DNA from: Voacanga thouarsii | Lineage: Eukaryota > Streptophyta > Magnoliopsida > Gentianales > Apocynaceae | Direction: 5' to 3' | Assembly: GCA_026120185.1 (NCBI GenBank) | Contig: JANUWF010001636.1 | Span: 1,302,001-1,366,000 of the forward strand | Length of the DNA: 64,000 bases | In this document: positions 63,462 to 64,000 of the stretch, one piece after another | How the letters are laid out: the number at the start of each line of letters is the position of its first letter | Position numbering within the stretch: the first letter of the stretch is position 1 | Translations under genes and position numbers: made by a program | The notes under the pieces: model-generated | The model's database searches: none | What the model saw: only the letters and a program-made list of their open reading frames with translations | What the model was told of the DNA's origin: nothing

Positions 63462-64000
63462 CTTTTCACAGAACACAAAAACATGGCAAACTCAGTGGAT
63501 GTATAAGCATAGCAAGTAGTAGTAGCATGACTGAAGATTTGAAGGTTAGGGAATCACTCTGCAAGACTTCATCCCCTCCCCTGCGATTAACCAAACACAG
63601 ACCAATAACCTTTATCCTAAGAAAGATTAAGATACGGGAATAAAGTGAACAGGCCTGGTAAACATTTCACGTTTAGGAGGTGTATCCGTGTGTGTTTTTT
63701 CCATCCTTTCCGTGAAGTAAGGCAAATATCTGCTTTGTACTCGTCTCTATAGTAGTACACAAAATCAGCGTATAACTCTAAAATTAGAGTTTCCCCTAGG
63801 GGAATAAAGTGAACAGGCAACCAATTGACAGAGGTAGTCAGAATGTGTCCAAACTCTTCTTCTCTAAACATCTCCGAGTACTCAATATGAGAAGGGAAAC
63901 TCTACCGGGCAGTTCTAGTTCCTACTTCCTAATAATCTCAGCTTCATGCCTCTGCGCAGAACTGTCAGTTATCTTTCAATGTTTACACATGAGGCTGGAA
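63462..64000. other. Probable P450 intron
   Basis: Expected to be intron of the P450 gene. A minus-strand open frame at 63617-63871 does not look like P450 sequence, and no other gene is seen. Confidence 0.35.

Noticed and set aside
63617..63871. Upstream exon of the P450
   Set aside because: The frame lacks any I-helix or other P450 motif and has no good splice sites in phase; more likely intron.

Overview
The window is nuclear DNA of a flowering plant, almost certainly a eudicot. Genes are split by short AT-rich GT-AG introns, the proteins belong to land-plant families (auxilin-like JAC1, APO, RRA arabinosyltransferase, RWP-RK), and the space between genes is AT-rich and full of LTR retrotransposons and small MITEs. 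I cannot place the species. No bacterial, organellar or CRISPR-like content is seen.

Layout. 1-2.8 kb has no supportable gene. 2.8-5.0 kb (minus) is a three-exon DeSI/PPPDE peptidase gene, with a long upstream stretch carrying a 183-bp tandem duplication. 9.2-12.9 kb is AT-rich with several Stowaway-like MITEs. 14.4-19.4 kb (minus) is a nine-exon JAC1-like auxilin J-domain gene. 20.24-31.07 kb holds two Copia elements almost back to back: element A (minus, 5-bp duplication AATAA) and element B (plus, TATTG). 32.3-37.9 kb (minus) is a 13-exon EXS-domain membrane protein gene whose second exon is duplicated in a direct-plus-inverted rearrangement. 41.0-42.7 kb (plus) is an APO4-like gene, followed by a cluster of Tourist-like MITEs. 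46.2 kb (plus) is a single-domain ubiquitin-like protein. 48.1-49.9 kb (minus) is an RRA arabinosyltransferase. 51.1-56.5 kb is Copia element C (minus, ACTAT). 57.7-60.5 kb (minus) is a PP2C phosphatase. A tRNA-derived SINE-like insertion with 15-bp duplications lies at 61.9-62.1 kb, and the last exon of a cytochrome P450 at 63.0-63.5 kb.

The most interesting structure is shared by elements A and C. In both, the middle of the Copia element (end of gag, protease and integrase) is replaced by about 1.6 kb of an RWP-RK (RKD-type) transcription factor gene. The insert is antisense to the element, keeps intron-like junctions and includes the RWPHRK motif. A and C have different target-site duplications, so the chimera moved as a unit after the capture. 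Both lack integrase and would need enzymes from a relative, perhaps one like the ancestor of element B. Neither RKD copy reads as one intact frame. Element C also differs from A repeatedly at CTG/CAG sites, many as one-base insertions; this could be a sequencing artefact linked to CHG methylation.

The single-copy genes are unrelated housekeeping or organelle-function genes and do not form a cluster. Exon boundaries were worked out by hand from splice sites and conserved protein reading. The six main multi-exon genes each give a frame-consistent CDS from ATG to stop.
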